A DNA stretch of 13,890 bases from Psychrobacillus sp040274765 (GTDB lineage: Bacteria > Bacillota > Bacilli > Bacillales_A > Planococcaceae), in contig JBEMAY010000076.1 in the NCBI GenBank assembly GCA_040274765.1, positions 1 through 13,890 of the forward strand, written 5' to 3'. Position 1 is the stretch's first letter, and each line of letters begins with the position of its first letter. The notes under the pieces are model-generated. The model saw only the letters and a program-made list of their open reading frames with translations. It made no database searches and was not told where the DNA came from. Below, one piece after another: positions 1-6,275 of the stretch. Position numbers and translations under genes: made by a program.

Positions 1-321
1 TGCAACACTTACTGGGAAAAGCGCAACACTTTGCAGATTATGCGCAACACTTAATTTTCCCGCAACAGTTCGAGCTAAATGCGCAACACTATAGCACGTA
101 ACTGCAATACTTACTGGGAAAAGCGCAACACTTTAGAGATTATGCGCAACACTTAATTTTCCCGCAACAGTTCGAGCTATATGCGCAACACTATAGCACG
201 TAACTGCAACACTTACTGGGAAAAGCGCAACACTTTGCAGATTATGCGCAACACTTAATTTTCCCGCAACAGTTCGAGCTATATGCGCAACACTTTGGAG
301 ATTATGCGCAACACCTGAACA
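1..321. repeat. Two-level tandem repeat array (21/18-base cores in 102-base units), truncated at the left edge
   Basis: Sixteen copies of a core reading GCAACACTT or close variants (GCAATACTT, GCAACAGTT) begin at 2, 23, 44, 62, 83, 104, 125, 146, 164, 185, 206, 227, 248, 266, 287 and 308. The steps are 21, 21, 18, 21, 21 and this pattern repeats, giving a 102-base unit that starts at 1, 103 and 205. Each unit carries five different linkers between cores, in the same order and almost identical from unit to unit. In the third unit the fifth linker is replaced by a copy of the second-type linker, and the array then decays near 320. Copies differ by only a few bases, so amplification is recent or the copies are being homogenised. 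The array continues beyond position 1, so its full size is unknown. No gene is credible in it. A role as a protein-binding array or an intergenic repeat family is inference. Confidence 0.93.
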
Positions 322-342
322 ATTTCCCATCAGCTCATTTTT

Positions 343-372
343 TTGTCTGTTTGATGAGGGAAATGATATGAT
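343..372 (+). promoter_or_regulatory. Probable sigma-A promoter for yunF-yunE
   Basis: A TTGTCT box at 343-348 lies 18 bases before TATGAT at 367-372. The latter is preceded by TGA, an extended -10 arrangement. It sits about 28 bases before the yunF start and just after the repeat array, so the array would lie directly upstream of the promoter. Confidence 0.45.
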
Positions 373-399
373 AATTAGTAATGACGAAGAGGTGGTTAG

Positions 400-1251
400 A
401 TGATAAAAATTGGGTTAACTGGTTGGGGGGATCATCCGGATCTTTATGTTTCTTCGCCTAGGGAGAAGCTGCAGGATTATAGTGCACATTTTCCGATTGT
501 TGAGCTGGATGCATCGTTTTATGCGATTCAGCCGCAGCGAAACATAGAAAAGTGGATTCGGGAGACGCCGGATAATTTTCAGTTTATCGTGAAGGCATAT
601 CAAGGGATGACGGGACATTTGAGAGGGGAGAATCCTTTTAACTCTCCAGAGGAAATGTTTGAGAGTTATCGCCAGATGCTTGGGCCGCTTAAGGAGGCAG
701 GGAAGCTTGCGATGGTGCTTGTTCAGTTTCCACCTTGGTTCGAGTGTGAGAAGGATAATGTGCAATATATGAGAAGAATTCGAGAGGAGCTGAAGGAGTT
801 TGAAGTGGTCATTGAGTTTCGCCACCAGTCCTGGTATCTTCCCGAGTATAAGGATTCGACGCTTCAATTTTTAAAAGAACATCATTTTCATCATAGTGTC
901 TGCGACGAGCCACAAAATGGAGAAGGTAGTATACCTGTAGTACCGGTTGCTACTTCTGATAAGGTGCTAGTTCGTCTCCATGGGAGAAATTTTTATGGGT
1001 GGAAGAATCCGGGAAACAATGAAAAGTGGAGAGAAGTCCGCTATCTATATGATTATAATGAGCAGGAGCTCGCTTATATTCAGTCTGTTTGTGAGGTTTT
1101 ATCTAAGCAGGCCTCCGAGGTGCTAGTAGTATTCAATAATAATTCTGGTGGTCATGCTGCTAAAAATGCTAAAGCCTTTCAGCAAATGCTTAATATAGAG
1201 TTTGATGGACTGGCACCTAAGCAATTAAATCTTTTCGAAGGGGATTTTTAA
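400..1251 (+). CDS. yunF: DUF72 / UPF0759 family TIM-barrel protein YunF
   Basis: A 283-residue soluble protein of the DUF72 family (YecE in E. coli, YunF of about 282 residues in B. subtilis). Family hallmarks are present: GLTGWGDHPDLY at residues 5-16, the acidic/aromatic ELDASFYA stretch at 35-42, FRHQSW at 140-145, RLHGRN at 192-197 and the C-terminal FNNNSGGHAAKNA at 245-257. No signal peptide or membrane segment is visible, so it should be cytoplasmic. The biochemical role of the family is not established; the fold is a TIM barrel. The ATG at 400 follows an AAGAGGTGG ribosome site (387-395). The stop is directly followed by the yunE ATG with no gap, so the two genes are almost certainly cotranscribed and translationally coupled. 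Confidence 0.93.
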   Translation: MIKIGLTGWGDHPDLYVSSPREKLQDYSAHFPIVELDASFYAIQPQRNIEKWIRETPDNFQFIVKAYQGMTGHLRGENPFNSPEEMFESYRQMLGPLKEAGKLAMVLVQFPPWFECEKDNVQYMRRIREELKEFEVVIEFRHQSWYLPEYKDSTLQFLKEHHFHHSVCDEPQNGEGSIPVVPVATSDKVLVRLHGRNFYGWKNPGNNEKWREVRYLYDYNEQELAYIQSVCEVLSKQASEVLVVFNNNSGGHAAKNAKAFQQMLNIEFDGLAPKQLNLFEGDF

Positions 1252-2070
1252 ATGGAGTGGTTTTTATTAGTACTGAGCGGGCTTTTTTCAGGGACGATCG
1301 GTGCCTTGGTAGGGCTTGGCGGTGGGGTAATTTTAGTGCCGGCCGTACTTTTCCTTGGTACGACGCTGGATTTAATTCCGAATATTACGCCACAAAGTGT
1401 TGTGGGTTTATCTGTTGTCATGATGATTTTTATTGGCCTGTCTTCTACACTTTCTTATATGAAGTCAAAGACGGTAGATTTTAAAAGTGGATTTATATTT
1501 TTTATCGGTAGTATTCCGGGAACTATTTTAGGTGCTTGGGTAAATAAAGGATTAGATCTTCCTTCGTTTAACCTATACTTTGGTATATTGCTCGTCATTT
1601 TATCGGTTCTTTTACTTGTGCGTAAATATTTGAAGCCAGTTCAATGGTTTGTAGAGCATGGCAAGAAGCGTACCTTTGAAGATGGTGAAAATACATATGT
1701 ATATGGATATCCAATCTGGTTTGCACTAGCTTTAACCTTTTTTATAGGCTTTTCTTCAGGGCTGTTTGGAATCGGTGGAGGCTCGATGATTGTGCCTGCC
1801 ATGATTCTATTGTTTCTGTTTCCTCCTCATGTGGCGGTGGGAACTTCTATGTTTATGGTATTTTTATCGTCCATCGTCAACTCTGCAACCCATATATCTT
1901 TAGGAAACGTACCATGGCTATATACGATACCTGTCATTCCTGCTGCATATATTGGTGCAAAGATTGGTGCTAAGCTGAATAAAAAGCTGAACTCAGAAAC
2001 GCTTGTTACGGCACTTCGAATAGTACTGCTATTGCTAGGAATAAGATCTATTATAGATGGGCTGTTTTAA
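1252..2070 (+). CDS. yunE: TauE/SafE (TSUP) family membrane transporter YunE
   Basis: A 272-residue polytopic membrane protein with the internal duplication typical of the TauE/SafE family. The repeated glycine motif appears as VGLGGG at residues 20-25 and FGIGGG at 172-177, each followed by a V-P-A segment (30-32 and 181-183). Hydrophobic segments are visible around 3-35, 48-68, 80-97, 105-123, 154-190, 195-215, 222-240 and 252-270, with a hydrophilic loop around 126-150. Members export or import sulfite, sulfonates and other small organic anions; the substrate here cannot be read from sequence. The ATG abuts the yunF stop, with an AAGGGG ribosome site at 1238-1243 inside the end of yunF. 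The hydrophilic loop splitting the two halves is normal for the family. No clear terminator follows, so readthrough into yunD is likely. Confidence 0.9.
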   Translation: MEWFLLVLSGLFSGTIGALVGLGGGVILVPAVLFLGTTLDLIPNITPQSVVGLSVVMMIFIGLSSTLSYMKSKTVDFKSGFIFFIGSIPGTILGAWVNKGLDLPSFNLYFGILLVILSVLLLVRKYLKPVQWFVEHGKKRTFEDGENTYVYGYPIWFALALTFFIGFSSGLFGIGGGSMIVPAMILLFLFPPHVAVGTSMFMVFLSSIVNSATHISLGNVPWLYTIPVIPAAYIGAKIGAKLNKKLNSETLVTALRIVLLLLGIRSIIDGLF

Positions 2071-2112
2071 TAAAGGCGAGCGATAGCCCGCTAAAAAAAA
2101 GAGGTGAGAAAG

Positions 2113-3483
2113 CTGAGAGAGACTATTCATATTTATCATACAAATGATTTGCATAGTCATTTAGAAAATTGGCCGTCTATCCATCGCTTTCTCTCTGAAA
2201 GACGTAAAAAGCACGCGAACGAAGTCTCTCTTATTTTAGATATCGGCGATCACGTGGATCGTTCGAATATATATACGGAGGGAACGCTTGGGAAGGGAAA
2301 TGTGAAGCTCTTAAATGATGCCCAATATGATTATGCCACGATTGGAAACAATGAAGGAATCACATTGAGTCACGAAGAATTGGATTCGCTATATGATCAG
2401 GCTAAATTCGAAGTCATAGTTTCCAATTTTACGGATTTGGAAGGGAATATCCCTAGGTGGGTGAAACCTTATAAAATTCATCAGACAGCCTCTGGAATTC
2501 GAATTGGGATTATAGCCGCTACTGCGGATTATAGTGTCTATTACGAAAAACTTGGATGGAAACTGGAGGATCCAATTGCTAGGTTAAAGGCTGTTGCCCA
2601 AGAAATTAGTCCTTTTGTGGATGTCCTTATATGTATGTCTCATTTAGGAAAATCCAAGGATGAGGAGTTATGTGAGCAGATACCCGCTCTAGACCTTATT
2701 TTAGGGGCTCACACGCATCATTTATTTGAGAATGGGAAAATGATTGGGAATACATTACAAGCCGCTACAGGGAAATTTGGGATGTATGTGGGCTATGTGA
2801 ATCTGGAATATGAACATCACAGTAAAAGAGTAGTTTCCAAAAAGGCATTTGTTTATCCTACTGACGAGTTGCCGGCCCCTAAAAACGCAGGACACACGAT
2901 GGGAAATTGGGAGCGAATCGGGAAAGAAAAGCTATCTTATCCTGTTTTCACAAGTAATTCCTTGTTAAAAAAAGAGTGGTTCAATGGGTCTGAGTTAGCA
3001 GATTTTTTTGGAAAGGCATTGCTAGAATACACGAATGCTGATTGTGCGATGTTTCCTGCAGGAATTTTTTTAACAGATTTACCGGAGGGACCTGTCACAG
3101 CTTGGGACTTACATCAATGTCTTCCACATCCCATCAATCCATGTATCGTTACATTAAGTGGGGCTGAACTTCTTGAGGTGATTGAGCTTGCCAAAAATGA
3201 AAAATGGCCAGTTTTAGAAGTAAAGGGTCTAGGTTTTAGAGGCAAATATTTGGGTGCTATTTTGTATGAACAAATTGAGGAAGATGTCCTTGGAAAACCA
3301 CTCATTAAAGGGGAGCCTTTAATGTTAAACGAAACGTACCGGCTGGCGACGCTAGACATGTTTACATTTGGATTTTTCTTCCCTTCTTTTAAGACCGCCA
3401 AGAAGCAATATATTATGCCGGAAACTATACGTGATGTTGTAAAATGGTATGGAATAAAGGAACAAGATAAGTGTAGGGCATAA
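2113..3483 (+). CDS. yunD: YunD-like cytoplasmic metallophosphoesterase / 5'-nucleotidase family protein, probable CTG start
   Basis: A two-domain protein: an N-terminal calcineurin-like metallophosphoesterase and a C-terminal 5'-nucleotidase-type domain (about residues 280-450). Metal-site motifs, numbered from the upstream GTG at 2104, are NDLHSH 14-19, DIGDHVDRS 46-54, GNNEG 81-85 (GNHE in many relatives), MSHLGKS 178-184 and GAHTHH 201-206. There is no signal peptide, unlike secreted 5'-nucleotidases, so it should act in the cytosol; the substrate is unknown. The start is chosen from the ribosome site. GAGGTGA at 2101-2107 matches the 16S 3' end, and its GAGG ends 8 bases before CTG at 2113, giving M(L)RETIHIYHTND as N-terminus. 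The GTG at 2104 lies inside this site and has no good site of its own. It follows yunE by about 40 bases and ends in a hairpin terminator. The family call is firm; the gene symbol rests on B. subtilis synteny. Confidence 0.88.
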   Translation: MRETIHIYHTNDLHSHLENWPSIHRFLSERRKKHANEVSLILDIGDHVDRSNIYTEGTLGKGNVKLLNDAQYDYATIGNNEGITLSHEELDSLYDQAKFEVIVSNFTDLEGNIPRWVKPYKIHQTASGIRIGIIAATADYSVYYEKLGWKLEDPIARLKAVAQEISPFVDVLICMSHLGKSKDEELCEQIPALDLILGAHTHHLFENGKMIGNTLQAATGKFGMYVGYVNLEYEHHSKRVVSKKAFVYPTDELPAPKNAGHTMGNWERIGKEKLSYPVFTSNSLLKKEWFNGSELADFFGKALLEYTNADCAMFPAGIFLTDLPEGPVTAWDLHQCLPHPINPCIVTLSGAELLEVIELAKNEKWPVLEVKGLGFRGKYLGAILYEQIEEDVLGKPLIKGEPLMLNETYRLATLDMFTFGFFFPSFKTAKKQYIMPETIRDVVKWYGIKEQDKCRA

Positions 3484-3486
3484 TAG

Positions 3487-3523
3487 ACCTTCTCGTTACA
3501 TAAAAGTAATGAGGAGGTTTTTT
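3487..3523 (+). terminator. Intrinsic terminator after yunD that contains the yunB ribosome site
   Basis: A 13-base-pair stem, with two G-U pairs and no mismatch, is formed by 3487-3499 and 3506-3518. The loop is ATAAAA and a T run occupies 3518-3523. The 3' arm contains GAGGAGG (3511-3517), the ribosome site for the yunB TTG at 3526. The same bases therefore end yunD transcripts and, in readthrough RNA, would hide the yunB ribosome site. Confidence 0.8.
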
Positions 3524-3525
3524 CG

Positions 3526-4296
3526 TTGTTTTATCGCAAAAAGAAGAAGCGTTTCATATTTTTTAGCACTCAACGCAAATTAGCCATCTTTTTAACATGC
3601 TTTCTATTGTCAGTGGCTTACGTATTTTATTATATAAATGCTCAACTGACCCCAACCTATCTACAATATGCTGAAGTACAAACGAACAAGATTGCCTCTA
3701 TGGTAATTAGTAAAGCAATCAACTCGCGTACAGCAAATGTTCTAGATGTAAATGATATTATTGAAGAGGTCCCCTCAGATAGTAAAAATATGGTGACGAC
3801 TAAGTTTAATACCGAAATTATTAATCGTGTGCTTTCTGATACAAATAGTTTGGTTCAATCTCATCTAGAGCAAGCGGAGCAGGGGAATCTTTCAAGTCTT
3901 CCATACTTGGACGACATTGAGTATGATAAGCAAACAATGGAAGATCAAGGCGGGGTCGTATTTTTTGTACCTATGGGGCAAGCAACGAATATACCTTTAA
4001 TCGGTAACCTTGGTCCGAAAATACCAATTCGATTCCACGTGATCGGGAATGTACAATCTAATGTGGTGCCTACTATTACAGAGTTTGGTATCAATAATGC
4101 GTACGTAGAAATCAGCATCCATATAAAAGTAAACGTCCAAATAATTGTTCCGCTTGCCAGTAAGATGAGTGTAGTGGAACAGAATATACCAGTAGCTATG
4201 GGTCTAGTCCAAGGGCAGGTTCCTCACATTTATACAGGTGGTGACGGGTCGGCTGCTCCGTCTGTTGAGGTGCCAATACCGTTACCGAAAGATTAA
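3526..4296 (+). CDS. yunB: Sporulation protein YunB
   Basis: A 256-residue protein matching the YunB sporulation family in length (about 254 in B. subtilis) and layout. It has a basic N-terminus (residues 3-9 rich in R and K), one membrane segment at about 18-37, then a large soluble domain rich in beta-type segments outside the membrane. Stretches such as PMGQATNIPLIGNLGPKIPI (around 149-168) are typical of the family as I recall it. In B. subtilis, yunB is expressed in the mother cell under sigma-E; its molecular role is not known. The TTG start at 3526 is supported by GAGGAGG 8 bases upstream. That ribosome site lies in the 3' arm of the preceding terminator, so yunB probably depends on a promoter of its own starting near or inside the hairpin. 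A possible sigma-E-like pair is GCATAAT at 3478-3484 and CATAAAAG at 3499-3506, 14 bases apart, but it would leave a very short leader. Confidence 0.9.
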   Translation: MFYRKKKKRFIFFSTQRKLAIFLTCFLLSVAYVFYYINAQLTPTYLQYAEVQTNKIASMVISKAINSRTANVLDVNDIIEEVPSDSKNMVTTKFNTEIINRVLSDTNSLVQSHLEQAEQGNLSSLPYLDDIEYDKQTMEDQGGVVFFVPMGQATNIPLIGNLGPKIPIRFHVIGNVQSNVVPTITEFGINNAYVEISIHIKVNVQIIVPLASKMSVVEQNIPVAMGLVQGQVPHIYTGGDGSAAPSVEVPIPLPKD

Positions 4297-4302
4297 AAAA
4301 AC

Positions 4303-4330
4303 TTCATTTTTCCTAAATTACTGTTAGAAT
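4303..4330 (+). promoter_or_regulatory. Probable sigma-A promoter of the lysine riboswitch leader
   Basis: TAGAAT at 4325-4330, preceded by TGT, forms a good extended -10. A poor -35 (TTCATT, 4303-4308) lies 16 bases upstream. Transcription would start near 4337, a few bases before the riboswitch aptamer. A perfect 10-base inverted repeat (TTCATTTTTC 4303-4312, GAAAAATGAA 4334-4343) brackets the -10 box. It has no T run on its 3' side, so it is not an obvious yunB terminator. Confidence 0.5.
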
Positions 4331-4350
4331 AGAGAAAAATGAATAATGAA

Positions 4351-4530
4351 TAGGTAGAGGCCGCATTGCTTAATAGTATGTTACGGGAGGGTGACTCCGA
4401 TGATCGTAATAGAAAGGAAGTTTTGCCGAAACTAAGTATGTCTAGTCAATGGATGCTTAGTTGGGGTTATTTTGAACAAGAATAACACTGTCATTTATAT
4501 GGGGACATGTAAATGGGGAGCTACACAAGT
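4351..4530 (+). promoter_or_regulatory. Lysine riboswitch (L-box) aptamer
   Basis: The aptamer has the conserved L-box elements in order: GGTAGAGG (4353-4360), GGGTGA (4389-4394), GGAAG...TTTTGCCGAAAC (4416-4432), GGGGTTATTTT (4463-4473), AATAACACTGTCA (4481-4493) and GGGGAGCTAC (4515-4524). Helices can be traced: TTACG/CGTAA (4381-4385, 4405-4409), ACTAAG/CTTAGT (4431-4436, 4456-4461), GTTATT/AATAAC (4466-4471, 4481-4486), CATTTA/TAAATG (4492-4497, 4510-4515) and the closing GTAG/CTAC (4354-4357, 4521-4524). P1 is clear only for these four pairs. Lysine binding in this class promotes a downstream terminator, which is present at 4564-4604. The riboswitch therefore should switch the transporter gene off when lysine is plentiful. 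The end coordinates are approximate. Confidence 0.93.
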
Positions 4531-4563
4531 GAAATAAAGTGTTATAACTAAACTTTCATGTAT

Positions 4564-4604
4564 AAGCCAACCTATAAAATACTATAGGTTGGCTTTTTAT
4601 TTTT
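4564..4604 (+). terminator. Riboswitch-controlled terminator
   Basis: A perfect 13-base-pair stem (4564-4576 with 4583-4595) has loop AAATAC. It is followed by TTT, AT and TTTT, and ends just before the GAGGAGG ribosome site of the transporter (4605-4611). It is the expression platform of the lysine riboswitch. A competing antiterminator may use TTATA at 4542-4546 with TATAA at 4561-4565, but this pairing is weak and uncertain. Confidence 0.9.
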
Positions 4605-4618
4605 GAGGAGGAACAGTT

Positions 4619-6190
4619 TTGGAAAATACAATTTTTTCGTTAGTGCCACCGTTATTGGCCATCATCATGGTTTTAGTGACTAAAAGGGTTTTGTTATCGT
4701 TAGGAGCAGGTATTCTTTCTGCAGCCTTACTAGTAGAGGAATTTAGCCCTGGTGGAACTCTATTAATGTTATGGAATTCCTTTAAAATCTCTTTTTGGGA
4801 TGGGGGATTAAATGTATATAATATTTATATTTTATTGTTCATTCTCTTATTAGGTGTAGTAACAGCTTTTGTTAGCCTCTCTGGAGGTAGCACCGCGTTT
4901 GCTAACTGGGCGATTAAACGTATAAAAACTAAAAGAGGATCTAGATTATTAACAGCTTTTTTAGGAATTATTATATTTGTGGATGACTATTTTAATGCAC
5001 TTGCAGTGGGGCAAATTGCTCGACCGATTACGGACTCGCATAAAGTCTCTCGTGCGAAGCTTGCCTATTTTATTGACTCAACCTCTGCACCTATATGTGT
5101 TGTTTCACCAGTTTCAAGCTGGGGAGCATTTTTAATCAGTCAGCTGGGAGTCATATTTACAACACATGCAGTAACGGAATATACTCCGCTAGAAGCTTTT
5201 ATCACAATGGCGCCTATGAACTTCTATGTTATCGCTACTTTAGCAATGGTATTCTTTGCTGCATGGACAGACTTTGATTTGTTTGAAATGAAAAAGCATG
5301 AAAAACGTGCAAAAGAAACAGGAGTACTATTTGATCCTAATAAAACAAATCCGGGGGATATGGAAGCAGATTTTCCAGACAATCAGTATGGAAAAGTGAT
5401 CGATTTATTGCTTCCGATCATCTCTTTAGTAGTGGTAACGTTAGGATTAATGTTCTGGACAGGCTATCAGTTGTCTGGAGGAATTTTAGATATTTTTGTC
5501 ATCTTTGAAAATACAGATGTTCCTTTGTCCTTATTTGTAGGTGGATTGGTAGCGAGTATTTTAGCCTTCCTGTTATACGCACGCCAATTCAAGGTGAACC
5601 CAGAAGCTAATATAAGCTATGTTTGGAAGGCTTTACGTACGGGTGTTCAATCTATGCTTCCAGCTATTATGATTCTTGTGTTTGCATGGGCATTATCTTA
5701 CTTGATTACTGCTCTAGAAACTGGAGCATTTCTAGCGACAATCGTAACGGAAAATAATATACCAGTCGGAATTATCCCGGTATTAATGTTTGTTCTGACA
5801 GCCTTTATGGCTTTTGCTACAGGTTCATCTTGGGGTTCGTTTGGTATCTTGCTTCCTATTGGTGCAAGCATTATCATGGCAATCGATCCACAATTATTAT
5901 TACCAGTATTAGCAGCAGTATTAGCAGGAGCAGTTTTTGGAGACCATTGTTCACCAATCTCTGACACAACCATTATGTCAGCTACAGGAGCTGGAGTTAA
6001 TGTGATTGATCATGTATTGACACAGCTGCCTTATGCAATTATTAGTGCAATCATAGCTGCAATCGGATATTTAGTATTAGGATTGACAGGCTCTGTCATG
6101 ATAGGATTAATAGCAGTAGTAGGAATTCTCATCCTACTCTTTGCATTTTTGACCATTCGTAATAAAAGTCAGAACAAGAGTTCGATATAA
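4619..6190 (+). CDS. lysW: NhaC-family transporter, predicted lysine importer (LysW type)
   Basis: A 523-residue membrane protein of the NhaC Na+/H+ antiporter superfamily with roughly eleven or twelve hydrophobic segments. Signature stretches are FATGSSWGSFG (residues 399-409) and GDHCSPISDTT (441-451), plus FVDDYFNALAVG near 120 in the first half, the usual conserved glycine/aspartate positions of the family. The family exchanges Na+ for H+ or organic solutes. Here the lysine riboswitch immediately upstream implies lysine as the substrate, as proposed in comparative work on L-box regulons, where NhaC-type genes were named lysW. That assignment is inference from regulation, not from residues. 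The TTG start at 4619 has GAGGAGG 7 bases upstream. The gene is a single-gene transcript and lies between yunB and lipA, a place it does not occupy in B. subtilis as I recall. A plain Na+/H+ antiporter remains the alternative. Confidence 0.87.
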   Translation: MENTIFSLVPPLLAIIMVLVTKRVLLSLGAGILSAALLVEEFSPGGTLLMLWNSFKISFWDGGLNVYNIYILLFILLLGVVTAFVSLSGGSTAFANWAIKRIKTKRGSRLLTAFLGIIIFVDDYFNALAVGQIARPITDSHKVSRAKLAYFIDSTSAPICVVSPVSSWGAFLISQLGVIFTTHAVTEYTPLEAFITMAPMNFYVIATLAMVFFAAWTDFDLFEMKKHEKRAKETGVLFDPNKTNPGDMEADFPDNQYGKVIDLLLPIISLVVVTLGLMFWTGYQLSGGILDIFVIFENTDVPLSLFVGGLVASILAFLLYARQFKVNPEANISYVWKALRTGVQSMLPAIMILVFAWALSYLITALETGAFLATIVTENNIPVGIIPVLMFVLTAFMAFATGSSWGSFGILLPIGASIIMAIDPQLLLPVLAAVLAGAVFGDHCSPISDTTIMSATGAGVNVIDHVLTQLPYAIISAIIAAIGYLVLGLTGSVMIGLIAVVGILILLFAFLTIRNKSQNKSSI

Positions 6191-6204
6191 GGGTTTTTAG
6201 AAGG

Positions 6205-6233
6205 TTGTTTGAATTCAAATAATATGGTACATT
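6205..6233 (+). promoter_or_regulatory. Probable lipA promoter
   Basis: TTGTTT (6205-6210) and TACATT (6228-6233) are 17 bases apart, and TGG before the second box makes an extended -10. The 12-base palindrome TTTGAATTCAAA (6208-6219) overlaps the -35 side. TTCAAATAAT at 6214-6223 recurs inverted at 6251-6260. Either could be an operator, but I match neither to a known regulator. Confidence 0.45.
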
Positions 6234-6275
6234 GACAACAGTGAAGTCAGATTATTTGAAATGGGGGATGGAATC

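Noticed and set aside
1..321. CRISPR array
   Set aside because: The repeated core is only about 9-10 bases with 9-12 base linkers, and the linkers themselves recur in the same order every 102 bases. No cas genes are present.
133..330. Reverse-strand protein of 65 residues
   Set aside because: It is a translation of the tandem repeat with no ribosome site, and is ended by a base change present in only one repeat copy.
415..867. Long reverse-strand reading frames over yunF (415-867) and lipA (6431-6970)
   Set aside because: They lie wholly within well-identified genes, lack ribosome sites and resemble no protein family.
2071..2099. Terminator after yunE
   Set aside because: The GCGAGC/GCCCGC stem has a mismatch and is followed by A residues, not T, on the coding strand.
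6232..6237. Perfect TTGACA as -35 of lipA
   Set aside because: No acceptable -10 lies 16-18 bases downstream, and the start would fall inside the ribosome site. The upstream extended -10 at 6228-6233 fits better.
6261..6275. ATG at 6261 as lipA start
   Set aside because: No ribosome site precedes it; the G-rich site lies after it and is well spaced for GTG 6276.
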